From an uncultured Faecalibacterium sp. (GTDB lineage: Bacteria > Bacillota > Clostridia > Oscillospirales > Ruminococcaceae), in NCBI GenBank assembly GCA_934525735.1, contig CAKSZM010000030.1, positions 1-19,722 on the forward strand: 19,722 nt of DNA. Direction: 5' to 3'. Made by a program: the position numbers and the translations under genes. The first letter of the stretch is position 1. The number at the start of each line of letters is the position of its first letter. Below are positions 1 through 6,028 of this stretch, in pieces. Under the pieces are notes generated by a model. The model did no database searches, was not told the origin of the DNA, and worked only from the letters and a program-made list of their open reading frames with translations.

Positions 1-758
1 GAGTGGAAACCGGAGATAGCACCGCAGGCAACGGTGATGAACATGAAGCTCCAGATGGGGGTGCCCGACGGATGCATACTGTGGAAATTCTCCCAGATCT
101 CGGGGATGGTGTAAGCGGGGTTTGTAAAGATGCCGAAGATGACGCCGATGGCCATGATGATCAGGCAGATGCCGAAGATGGGGTAGATCTTGCCGATGAC
201 CGCGTCAATGGAGATAAAGGTCGCGATGAAGTAGTACACCAGAATGATGACCAGCCAGAACAGCAGCGAGGTGAACACGCCGGATGCACCGCTCTGGCTG
301 CACAGCTCCACGATCAGGCCTGCGGGGCCGACTGCAAACACGGTACCGACCATGATCAGCAGCACGACCGAGAACACACGCATGACGTTCTGCATCACGG
401 GTCCGAGGTACTTGCCGGTGATCTCTGCGATGGACGCGCCGTCGTTGCGCTCGCTCATCATGCCGGAGAAGTAGTCGTGCACGCCGCCTGCAAAGATGGT
501 GCCGAAGGTGATCCACAGGAACACCACCGGACCCCACAGAGCGCCCTGCATGGCGCCGAAGATGGGGCCGAGGCCCGCAATGTTCAGCAGCTGGACGAGG
601 AACAGCTTCCACTGGGGCATCACAACGTAGTCAACGCCGTCGTTGATGCGCACAGCGGGGGTCTCGCGGTCGTCCGGGCCGAAGGTGTTGTCCACGATCT
701 TACCATAGACAAAATAGCCTACGATCAGGATCGCCAGACAGAGTAAGAAACTGATCAT
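1..758 (-). CDS. cstA: CstA-family carbon starvation / peptide-pyruvate transporter, N-terminal part (gene runs off the left edge)
   Basis: The reading frame on the minus strand is open from the ATG at 758 to the window edge, giving about 252 residues. It begins MISFLLCLAILIVGYFVYGK, a first membrane helix, followed by an FGPD(D)RETPA segment typical of CstA. Further recognisable segments are LNIAGLGPIFGA, GGVHDYFSGMMSERNDG and IAEITGKYLG, and near the edge ACGAISGFHS. CstA proteins are polytopic inner-membrane carriers induced on carbon starvation that import peptides or, in E. coli, pyruvate. A strong site (AAGGAGG) lies 7-8 bases before the ATG. The family is usually 480-700 residues, so half or more is missing here. 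The gene has its own promoter and leader; the LysR gene upstream on the same strand ends in a terminator. I am confident about the family but not about the substrate. Confidence 0.9.
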   Translation of the reverse strand, partial: MISFLLCLAILIVGYFVYGKIVDNTFGPDDRETPAVRINDGVDYVVMPQWKLFLVQLLNIAGLGPIFGAMQGALWGPVVFLWITFGTIFAGGVHDYFSGMMSERNDGASIAEITGKYLGPVMQNVMRVFSVVLLIMVGTVFAVGPAGLIVELCSQSGASGVFTSLLFWLVIILVYYFIATFISIDAVIGKIYPIFGICLIIMAIGVIFGIFTNPAYTIPEIWENFHSMHPSGTPIWSFMFITVACGAISGFH

Positions 759-785
759 ACCAGAAACCTCCTTTTTCTCTTTGCC

Positions 786-825
786 GGCATATATGGAAAC
801 ATCTCCCATATTTTCCATTTATGCC
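786..825. repeat. 14-bp inverted repeat in the cstA leader
   Basis: GGCATATATGGAAA at 786-799 is mirrored by TTTCCATTTATGCC at 812-825. Thirteen of the 14 positions pair, around a 12-base spacer. It sits 28-67 bases upstream of the cstA start, between the predicted promoter and the ribosome binding site. It could be an operator for a dimeric repressor or an RNA hairpin controlling cstA. There is no U-run after it on the minus strand, so it is not a simple terminator. Confidence 0.6.
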
Positions 826-871
826 AGTCAGCTTTCTGTGTTCATGTTAACACATTTTTCATAAAAGCGAT

Positions 872-900
872 AATATGGTTCTGGCATGGGGTCATATCAA
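872..900 (-). promoter_or_regulatory. Candidate sigma-A promoter of cstA
   Basis: Read on the minus strand, TTGATA (900-895) and CATATT (877-872) are 17 bases apart in an AT-rich stretch about 115 bases before the cstA ATG. The -35 box matches the consensus at 5 of 6 positions and the -10 is moderate. The gap 759-1072 contains no gene; it holds this promoter, the leader repeat and the lysR terminator. Confidence 0.4.
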
Positions 901-960
901 AAACAATATAGCAGCAAAGATTTTTAGTCGTTCTTTCGCGCATTTTTTGCTCGATTTATC

Positions 961-1000
961 ATTAAAAAGACAGCCGCGGCAAGTTTTTGCCACGGCTGTC
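961..1000 (-). terminator. Rho-independent terminator of the LysR-family gene
   Basis: Bases 969-982 pair with 987-1000 around a 4-base loop. On the minus strand the one non-Watson-Crick position (977/992) is a G-U wobble, whereas on the plus strand it would be C-A, so the hairpin belongs to minus-strand RNA. The stem is followed on that strand by CTTTTTAAT. It lies about 70 bases past the lysR stop codon and separates that gene from cstA. Confidence 0.85.
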
Positions 1001-1072
1001 GCACTCGTTTTTTGTTTTTTCCGCGCGTGTTCGCGCAATTCTTTTTTTGCCAGTTCTTAGCCGGTTTCCGGT

Positions 1073-1990
1073 TTATTTTACGGTCAGCGCCGCCTGCTTG
1101 TGCAGCAGCTGCACAAAGGTCTGCTCTTCCGGGCGCAGACCGCCCTTTTCCGGATAGACCAGAACGTCCTTCATGCGCTGGCGCTGAGCGGGGCACTTTT
1201 TGAGCACCAGATGATACTGTTCCAGCGCCCGCCGGGGCATGGGCGACGCCCACATGTAGGCAGTAGGCAGGTTCTGCAGGATGGAGAACTGGCTGCACCG
1301 CTCGTAGACATGGATGCGCCGGTTGGGGTTGGTGTGCCAGTGCAGGCCGCTGTCCCCGCCGCCGGGCAGCTGGAAATCATCGTGAAGGATCTCGGGATAG
1401 CGGTTCAGTTGGTTGATATCCGTGATCTCCTGCTTTGCAAGCGGGCCTTCGCGGTTGGTCAGCAGCAGATACTCGAATTCCATCACCGGTTCGCGGTGCA
1501 GGTTGTGGCGCTCGCAGTAGCGGCGGTAGTAGTCCTCGTCCTCTTCTGCGTAGCGCAGCAGCGCCAGATGGTAGCCCCGCCGCAGCACAAAATCCAGCGC
1601 TTCCATCGCACCGGACTCCCGGATGTGCACCCGCAACTGCTCGCTGTCTGCTGCCTGCTGCAGAAAATCCACCGTTGCGTAGGAGGCATAGGTGGCATGG
1701 GGCAGCACCACCCGCAGCTCGGCGCAGCTGCCCTGCTGGCGGCGGGCGTCCAGATCCAGCCGGTCCACCTCGTCCAGCACCCGCTCGGCCTGCTGGATGA
1801 AATGCCGGCCTTGCTCGGTGGGGATCATGCCGGTGGAAGAGCGCTCGAAGATGCGGATGCCGTATTCCTCTTCCAGATTCTTGAGCGCCTTGCTCACGTT
1901 GGGCTGGGCGGCATACAGCTGTTTTGCCGCAGCGGAGACGGAGCCCCACTTGCGGATGGCTACCAGATAACGCAGTTCCGTGATATTCAT
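1073..1990 (-). CDS. LysR-family transcriptional regulator
   Basis: The protein is 305 aa, the usual LysR length. Residues 1-60 form the winged helix-turn-helix (MNITELRYLVAI, then GSVSAAAKQLYAAQPNVSKA), with IRIFERSSTGMIPTEQG as the wing. A linker helix (about residues 60-85) and an effector domain of the periplasmic-binding type follow. I chose the ATG at 1990 because GGGGTGA lies 5 bases upstream; a GTG three codons earlier lacks a good site. The gene is divergent from the four-gene operon at 2170-4284, and their -35 boxes are 11 bp apart. LysR proteins usually control the divergent neighbour and themselves, so that operon is the most likely target. The effector cannot be read from the sequence. 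Confidence 0.9.
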   Translation of the reverse strand: MNITELRYLVAIRKWGSVSAAAKQLYAAQPNVSKALKNLEEEYGIRIFERSSTGMIPTEQGRHFIQQAERVLDEVDRLDLDARRQQGSCAELRVVLPHATYASYATVDFLQQAADSEQLRVHIRESGAMEALDFVLRRGYHLALLRYAEEDEDYYRRYCERHNLHREPVMEFEYLLLTNREGPLAKQEITDINQLNRYPEILHDDFQLPGGGDSGLHWHTNPNRRIHVYERCSQFSILQNLPTAYMWASPMPRRALEQYHLVLKKCPAQRQRMKDVLVYPEKGGLRPEEQTFVQLLHKQAALTVK

Positions 1991-2020
1991 GGTTCTCACC
2001 CCATTCCGAAAATTATTTTT

Positions 2021-2050
2021 ATTTTATCAAGCCAGACGGCAGGCTGTCAA
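2021..2050 (-). promoter_or_regulatory. Promoter of the LysR-family gene
   Basis: On the minus strand a perfect TTGACA (2050-2045) is followed after 18 bases by TAAAAT (2026-2021), about 30 bases before the chosen ATG. It stands back to back with the plus-strand promoter at 2062-2090. Confidence 0.7.
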
Positions 2051-2061
2051 GCCGAATACAG

Positions 2062-2090
2062 TTGACGCGCCCGGAGCGGCGCTTTATAAT
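2062..2090 (+). promoter_or_regulatory. Strong sigma-A promoter of the operon 2170-4284
   Basis: TTGACG (2062-2067) and a perfect TATAAT (2085-2090) are separated by 17 bases. Transcription would start near 2097, leaving a leader of about 73 bases that contains two palindromes. Confidence 0.85.
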
Positions 2091-2094
2091 AAAA

Positions 2095-2148
2095 ATGATA
2101 TGTTTGTCCGTAGGACGACATCATATTTGCAAAGCAAATACATCATTT
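2095..2148. repeat. Two adjacent palindromic units with ACATCAT-like borders in a leader
   Basis: An imperfect hairpin (about 2095-2109 with 2113-2124; core GTCC-GTA-GGAC) is followed directly by a perfect one, ATTTGC-AAA-GCAAAT (2125-2139). The units are bordered by CATCAT (2119-2124) and ACATCAT (2140-2146). This alternation resembles small REP-like palindromes dispersed in intergenic DNA of gut Clostridia, but copy number cannot be tested within one window. As RNA it would fold into two hairpins just before the ribosome binding site of the first gene. Confidence 0.55.
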
Positions 2149-2169
2149 CAAAAAAGGGGTCTGGCTGCG

Positions 2170-2394
2170 ATGGAGACTACATACCGCGTTTTGCGCATTG
2201 ATGAACAGCTGTATGGCTGCGAGGAGCTGCCCGCCGGGCAGCCGGTACTGTGCGACGTTACTCTGGAGGACGCCGCCGGGCACACCCGCGTCCTGCCCTA
2301 CCCGGATAAAGAGCTGACCCGCCTCGGCATCGACGAGGGGGACACCGTGGTGCTGACAGCGGACGGAACGCTGAAAAAGGAGAATGCCGTATGA
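2170..2394 (+). CDS. Small protein of unknown function (74 aa), first gene of the operon
   Basis: The frame reads METTYRVLRIDEQLYG and ends GTLKKENAV. It is an acidic, soluble protein with no signal peptide or membrane helix. The alternating pattern of hydrophobic residues and the turn LGIDEGDTVVLTADG suggest a small beta-rich domain. I do not recognise a family. I chose the ATG at 2170 rather than longer upstream readings because those begin in the promoter and run through palindromic DNA. A modest purine tract (AAAAAGGGG) lies about 10 bases upstream. Its stop overlaps the next start (ATGA at 2391-2394), so translation of the two proteins is probably coupled, which suggests a shared task with the reductase-family protein. 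Confidence 0.7.
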   Translation: METTYRVLRIDEQLYGCEELPAGQPVLCDVTLEDAAGHTRVLPYPDKELTRLGIDEGDTVVLTADGTLKKENAV

Positions 2395-3293
2395 AAAAGA
2401 TCGAAACTTCTGCCCTGATCGGACTGGGCGCGCTGGGCATCCTGTTCGGGCGCAAAATGCCCGGCGTGCAGGTCATTGCCGACAAAACCCGCATCGCCCG
2501 CTATTCCGCCGAGTCGGTGGTCTGCAACGGTGAGGAATGCAGTTTCACCTACGTCACGCCGGAGGAGGGCAAGCCGGTGGACCTGCTTCTGGTCGCCGTC
2601 AAGGCCACCGTACTGGAACAGGCCATCCGGGATATGGCAAAGTTCGTCGGGCCGGACACGGTCATTCTCAGCGTGCTGAACGGCATCACCAGCGAGGAGC
2701 ACATTGACGCAGCTTATCCAGGCCATACCCTGTGGAGCGTCGCCATCGGCATGGACGCCACCCGCACCGGCCGACATCTGGTGTTCAATCAGGCGGGCAA
2801 GATCCAGTTCGGCGAGCGCAGCGGCGAAATGACCGCCCGGGTGCAGGCCGTGGCCGATTATCTGGATGCCTGCGGCATCGCCAACGAGCCGTGCAGTGAT
2901 ATCCTTTACAAACAGTGGAACAAGCTGATGGTCAACGACGGGTTGAATCAGGCCGCTGCGGCTTTCAATCAGCCCTACGGCGGACTGCGCCAGCCGGGTG
3001 AAGCGCAGGACATGATGCGCAAGGCCATGCAGGAGGTCATCCAGCTTGCCAACCTTGAGGGCGTGCCCCTGCCGCCGGACAACGATGTGAAGTTCCTTGA
3101 CGCCATGATGCCCACCTTCAACCCGGAGGGTATGCCCAGCATGCGGCAGGATGTGCTGGCGAAACGTCCCACTGAGGTGGCTGAGTTTGCCGGTGTGGTG
3201 CGCGAGCGCGCAAAAAAATACGGGATGCCCACCCCCGCCAACGACTTTTTCTACACCCGCATCCGGGAGATCGAAGCGGGCTACTGCAAGTAA
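2391..3293 (+). CDS. Ketopantoate reductase family protein (ApbA/PanE-like)
   Basis: This 300-aa protein has the full two-domain layout of 2-dehydropantoate 2-reductase. A Rossmann motif GLGALG (residues 11-16) binds NADPH, VAVKA ends at about residue 72 and LNGI covers 96-99. In the C-terminal helical domain WNKLMVN places the catalytic lysine at 178 and asparagine at 182. Ser250 and Glu262 (MPSMRQDVLAKRPTEV) keep the 12-residue spacing of the E. coli enzyme. The reaction would be NADPH-dependent reduction of ketopantoate in the pantothenate/CoA pathway. No other pantothenate gene is nearby, and many genomes carry divergent paralogues acting on other 2-oxo acids, so I withhold the symbol panE. 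AAGGAG lies 7-8 bases before the ATG. Confidence 0.85.
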   Translation: MKKIETSALIGLGALGILFGRKMPGVQVIADKTRIARYSAESVVCNGEECSFTYVTPEEGKPVDLLLVAVKATVLEQAIRDMAKFVGPDTVILSVLNGITSEEHIDAAYPGHTLWSVAIGMDATRTGRHLVFNQAGKIQFGERSGEMTARVQAVADYLDACGIANEPCSDILYKQWNKLMVNDGLNQAAAAFNQPYGGLRQPGEAQDMMRKAMQEVIQLANLEGVPLPPDNDVKFLDAMMPTFNPEGMPSMRQDVLAKRPTEVAEFAGVVRERAKKYGMPTPANDFFYTRIREIEAGYCK

Positions 3294-3303
3294 GGAGGAC
3301 TTT

Positions 3304-3732
3304 ATGGACCTGAATCACGCTCTGCGTTTTCTTGGCTTTCCGGAAGATGAGATCCCCGCTCTTCTGGAAGAGGCCAACGCCTATGACCCCGCCCTTCTGG
3401 AGCGGGCTTTTGCAGACGAAGCCATGGAGTGTCTCCCATCCGGCTGCGCAAAAAAGCTGCTCGGCACCGGCCTGAGCGCCAGCTTTGTATTCCACCTTGC
3501 CATGCGGAACGTGTCCCTTTTGGTCCATTGTTCCCCTCTGGAAACATTCCGCACCGTTCTGGGCAGCGACTGGGGCGATATCCTCAACGAAAACCACGAG
3601 CGGCATGCTTTTGGTGACGAGCGCGTTTACGACCTTCTGGACCGGATGACCGCTGACCATCTGACAAGTGACATCACGGACCTCTGCGATACGATCCGGG
3701 ACGAACTGCGCACCGACGAAGAGTCTGAGTAA
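3304..3732 (+). CDS. Conserved-type protein of unknown function (142 aa)
   Basis: The ATG at 3304 is preceded by AAGGAGGA at 5 bases. An in-frame reading from 3151 is possible but overlaps the reductase gene and has no site, so I rejected it. The protein is acidic and soluble. It starts MDLNHALRFLGFPEDEIPAL, a short helical unit, and has a cysteine-containing centre (GCAKKLLGTG, VSLLVHCSPLETF) and a very acidic C-terminus (RDELRTDEESE). I recognise no catalytic motif. It lies 10 bases after the reductase gene and 9 bases before the phosphatase gene, so it is clearly in the same operon. Confidence 0.75.
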   Translation: MDLNHALRFLGFPEDEIPALLEEANAYDPALLERAFADEAMECLPSGCAKKLLGTGLSASFVFHLAMRNVSLLVHCSPLETFRTVLGSDWGDILNENHERHAFGDERVYDLLDRMTADHLTSDITDLCDTIRDELRTDEESE

Positions 3733-3741
3733 GGAGCTGCC

Positions 3742-4284
3742 ATGCACAAGCTGTATTTTACCCGCCACGGCGAGACCGTGTGGAACGTGGAAAACAAGAT
3801 CTGCGGCATGACCGACAGCCCCCTGACCGAGCGGGGCCGCGCACAGGCCCGCCAGCTGGGCGAGAAAGTAAAAGCCAGCGGCGTGCACATTGATGAGATC
3901 TTATACTCTCCCCTATCCCGCGCCGCCGACACGGCCAGAGCCATCGCTGAGGCCACCGGCATCCCCGCCCGGTGTGAGCCGCGCCTGCGGGAGCAGTGCT
4001 TCGGCCAGTACGAAGGCACACCCCGCAACGGCGGCGAGTTCCGCGTGTCCAAGACCCACTTTGCCGACCGTTACGGCGGCGGCGAAAGTATGCTGCAGCT
4101 GGCCCAGCGCATCTATAACCTGCTGGATGAGCTGAAGGCCGACACCGATAAGACCTATCTTCTGGTGGCCCACAACGGCATTGCCCGGGTGGTGCAGTCC
4201 TACTTTTACGATATGACCAACGAGGAATACGCCATGGCCGGTATCCGCAATTGCGAACTGGTGGAATATCATTTTGACGAATAA
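3742..4284 (+). CDS. Histidine phosphatase family protein (phosphoglycerate mutase-like)
   Basis: The 180-aa protein has the branch-1 histidine phosphatase signature: TRHGET with the phospho-accepting His9 and Arg8, YSPLSRAADTA with Arg60, REQCFGQYEG with the acidic residue Glu84, and VAHNGIARVV with the second His144. These enzymes hydrolyse phosphate monoesters through a phosphohistidine. The small size fits the broad-specificity phosphatase/CobC-like group rather than glycolytic mutases (about 230-250 aa). GGAG lies 6-7 bases before the ATG. It is the last gene of the operon, directly followed by a bidirectional terminator. The substrate is unknown; with the reductase neighbour, a sugar acid or CoA-pathway intermediate is only a guess. 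Confidence 0.9.
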   Translation: MHKLYFTRHGETVWNVENKICGMTDSPLTERGRAQARQLGEKVKASGVHIDEILYSPLSRAADTARAIAEATGIPARCEPRLREQCFGQYEGTPRNGGEFRVSKTHFADRYGGGESMLQLAQRIYNLLDELKADTDKTYLLVAHNGIARVVQSYFYDMTNEEYAMAGIRNCELVEYHFDE

Positions 4285-4320
4285 CAAAAGACGCCGTGCG
4301 GCTGCACGGCGTCTTTTGTT
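4283..4320. terminator. Bidirectional terminator between convergent genes
   Basis: A perfect 17-bp stem (4283-4299 with 4304-4320) encloses a 4-base loop (GGCT). One side ends in CTTTTGTTATTT for the plus-strand operon. The complementary side gives the same tail for the minus-strand gene that ends at 4323. Confidence 0.9.
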
Positions 4321-4322
4321 AT

Positions 4323-6023
4323 TTATCCCTGATACAGCCCGAACAGCTTCAGCAGTTTCTGCCAGAAGGTCAGGGGCGCGGCCTCCGGTGCCGGCTCTGC
4401 TGCCGGTTCCGGCACCGTGATGGCAGCGGTCTGCAGGGCAAACTGCACCGCGCTTACATCCGTGTTTTCGGCAGATGTAAAGCTCTGCACTTCCCCGCCG
4501 CCGGACAGGCTGTCCAGCAGGCCGCCGAGCCGATCGCCGATATCGATGCCGGAGACATTCTCCCGCAGCTCTCCGGTGCCGCCGGTCAGCTGCGCCGCAC
4601 CCTCTGCCAACTGCTGCACTCCGGCTTTCAGCTGCGCCGCGCCGTCGGTATAGGCGTTCAGGCCGTCGTCCAGCTTTGCATACTGCGAAGCCAGCTGGTT
4701 CACGCCATCGGTCAGCACCGCCAGGTTGCCCAGCATCCCGGTGAGCGCATCGGCCAGCTGGCGCACCCCGGCATCAAACTCGCCGTAGCGGCTGTTCAGG
4801 GTGCTGCTGCCCTCATGCAGCTGGGCAATGCCGCCGTTGACTGTGTCCAGATAGGTCTGCATCGCGTCGATGTTGGCCGTAGACCCCTGCAGCAGCAGAA
4901 TGACGTCCTTCAGCTGGGGCATCAGTTTCACCATGCCCTGCAGCTGCTCGATGGCCTTGGCGTTGCCATCCTTCACCACATCGAGGTCGAGGCCGTTCTC
5001 CTTCAAAATTGCTTTGTAGGCGTCAAAGCTCACCTGCTGTTCCAGCTGCGCTGCACCGTCATCCAGCTGTGCAATGCCGTCTTTGATCTGCGCAGACGCA
5101 TCCAGCAGGGTGTTCAGCTCATCGGTGGAAGCGGAAATGCCGTTCAGCGCCGTCTGCATCTGGGTCAGAGCTGCCCGCACCTGTGCCGAGCCGCCGGTCA
5201 GGGCGGCAGAATTGCCGTTCAGAGTGTCAATGCCCGCCTGTACCTGTGCGATGCCGTCCGCCAGTGCATTGGCGCCGTCGTCCAGCTGCACCGAGCCGTC
5301 CTGCAGCTGCGCTATCATGCCGGTCAGATCAACATCGCCAAGGTCGAGGTTCAAATTCAGCCGCACACCGTTCAGTGAAACGGCGTCCATGGCAAAGTCC
5401 GTCACATCGGCCGTGACGGTCACATCGCTGTCTGCGCCCGGCAGCAGGATGTAAGACAGCTGCTTTTTGCTGCCCACATTGGCCATGGTCGCGCCCGGGG
5501 CTTCGATGTTCTGCGCAAGGGCGGTGTCCAGACTCATGGTCACCTGCAGGGCATACTGATCAAAAAAGTCCCCTGTGCAGTCCGGGTTGCGGCTCACCTG
5601 CAGCCGGATGGCGAGCTTTCCGCTTTTGCCGCCCAGCTCTTCCGGGGCGACCTCGGCCCCGTCCAGCGTATAGGTCAGTTTTACGATCCACGGCAGAGCG
5701 GCGGCAGTGTCCATGGTGCCTTCATAATAGAGTTTTCCGTCCTGTGCCGCTGTGGCGGTAATGGTATCGCCGCTGTGTTCCAGGGGATCATTCGTTGTCA
5801 TATTGCGCACGGCGGTATAACTGCCGTGGTCGGTCACGGTCTCGCCTGCCTGCACGGCAAAGCTGTTGACCGCATATACACCGGTCACAATGCCGGACGC
5901 ATCCAGATTTGCATAGATGACCTCTTCTTTGGCCGATGCCGCAAAGGCGGGCAGCGCTGCGCCCGCCAGCAGGCACCCGGCCAGCGCCAGCGCTGCCGTC
6001 CGGCGTACAAGCTGATGTTTCAT
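4323..6023 (-). CDS. Exported heptad-repeat (X-X-X-L-X-X-G type) protein, partner of the MMPL transporter
   Basis: The 566-aa protein starts with a Sec signal peptide (residues 1 to about 28, ending LPAFAAS). A beta-rich region (about 30-220) follows, then a long array from about 225 to 480 of short units such as IAQLQDGSVQLDDGANAL, IAQLDDGAAQLE and AAQLKAGVQQLAEGAAQL. This is the L-x-x-G heptad repeat known from YhgE-like proteins and expected to form extended coiled helices. A Pro/Ala-rich linker and a short amphipathic tail (FWQKLLKLFGLYQG) end it. I chose the ATG at 6023: GGAGG inside the last codons of the MMPL gene is 10 bases upstream, and only 5 bases separate the two genes. It is probably a periplasm-facing or wall-facing partner of the MMPL protein. 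Its exact role is unknown. Confidence 0.8.
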   Translation of the reverse strand: MKHQLVRRTAALALAGCLLAGAALPAFAASAKEEVIYANLDASGIVTGVYAVNSFAVQAGETVTDHGSYTAVRNMTTNDPLEHSGDTITATAAQDGKLYYEGTMDTAAALPWIVKLTYTLDGAEVAPEELGGKSGKLAIRLQVSRNPDCTGDFFDQYALQVTMSLDTALAQNIEAPGATMANVGSKKQLSYILLPGADSDVTVTADVTDFAMDAVSLNGVRLNLNLDLGDVDLTGMIAQLQDGSVQLDDGANALADGIAQVQAGIDTLNGNSAALTGGSAQVRAALTQMQTALNGISASTDELNTLLDASAQIKDGIAQLDDGAAQLEQQVSFDAYKAILKENGLDLDVVKDGNAKAIEQLQGMVKLMPQLKDVILLLQGSTANIDAMQTYLDTVNGGIAQLHEGSSTLNSRYGEFDAGVRQLADALTGMLGNLAVLTDGVNQLASQYAKLDDGLNAYTDGAAQLKAGVQQLAEGAAQLTGGTGELRENVSGIDIGDRLGGLLDSLSGGGEVQSFTSAENTDVSAVQFALQTAAITVPEPAAEPAPEAAPLTFWQKLLKLFGLYQG

Positions 6024-6028
6024 ATCCG

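Noticed and set aside
1021..1048. Hairpin GCGCG-TGTT-CGCGC with a plus-strand T-run
   Set aside because: No plus-strand gene ends here, the stem is only 5 bp and there are 5 bases before the T-run. I kept only the neighbouring minus-strand terminator.
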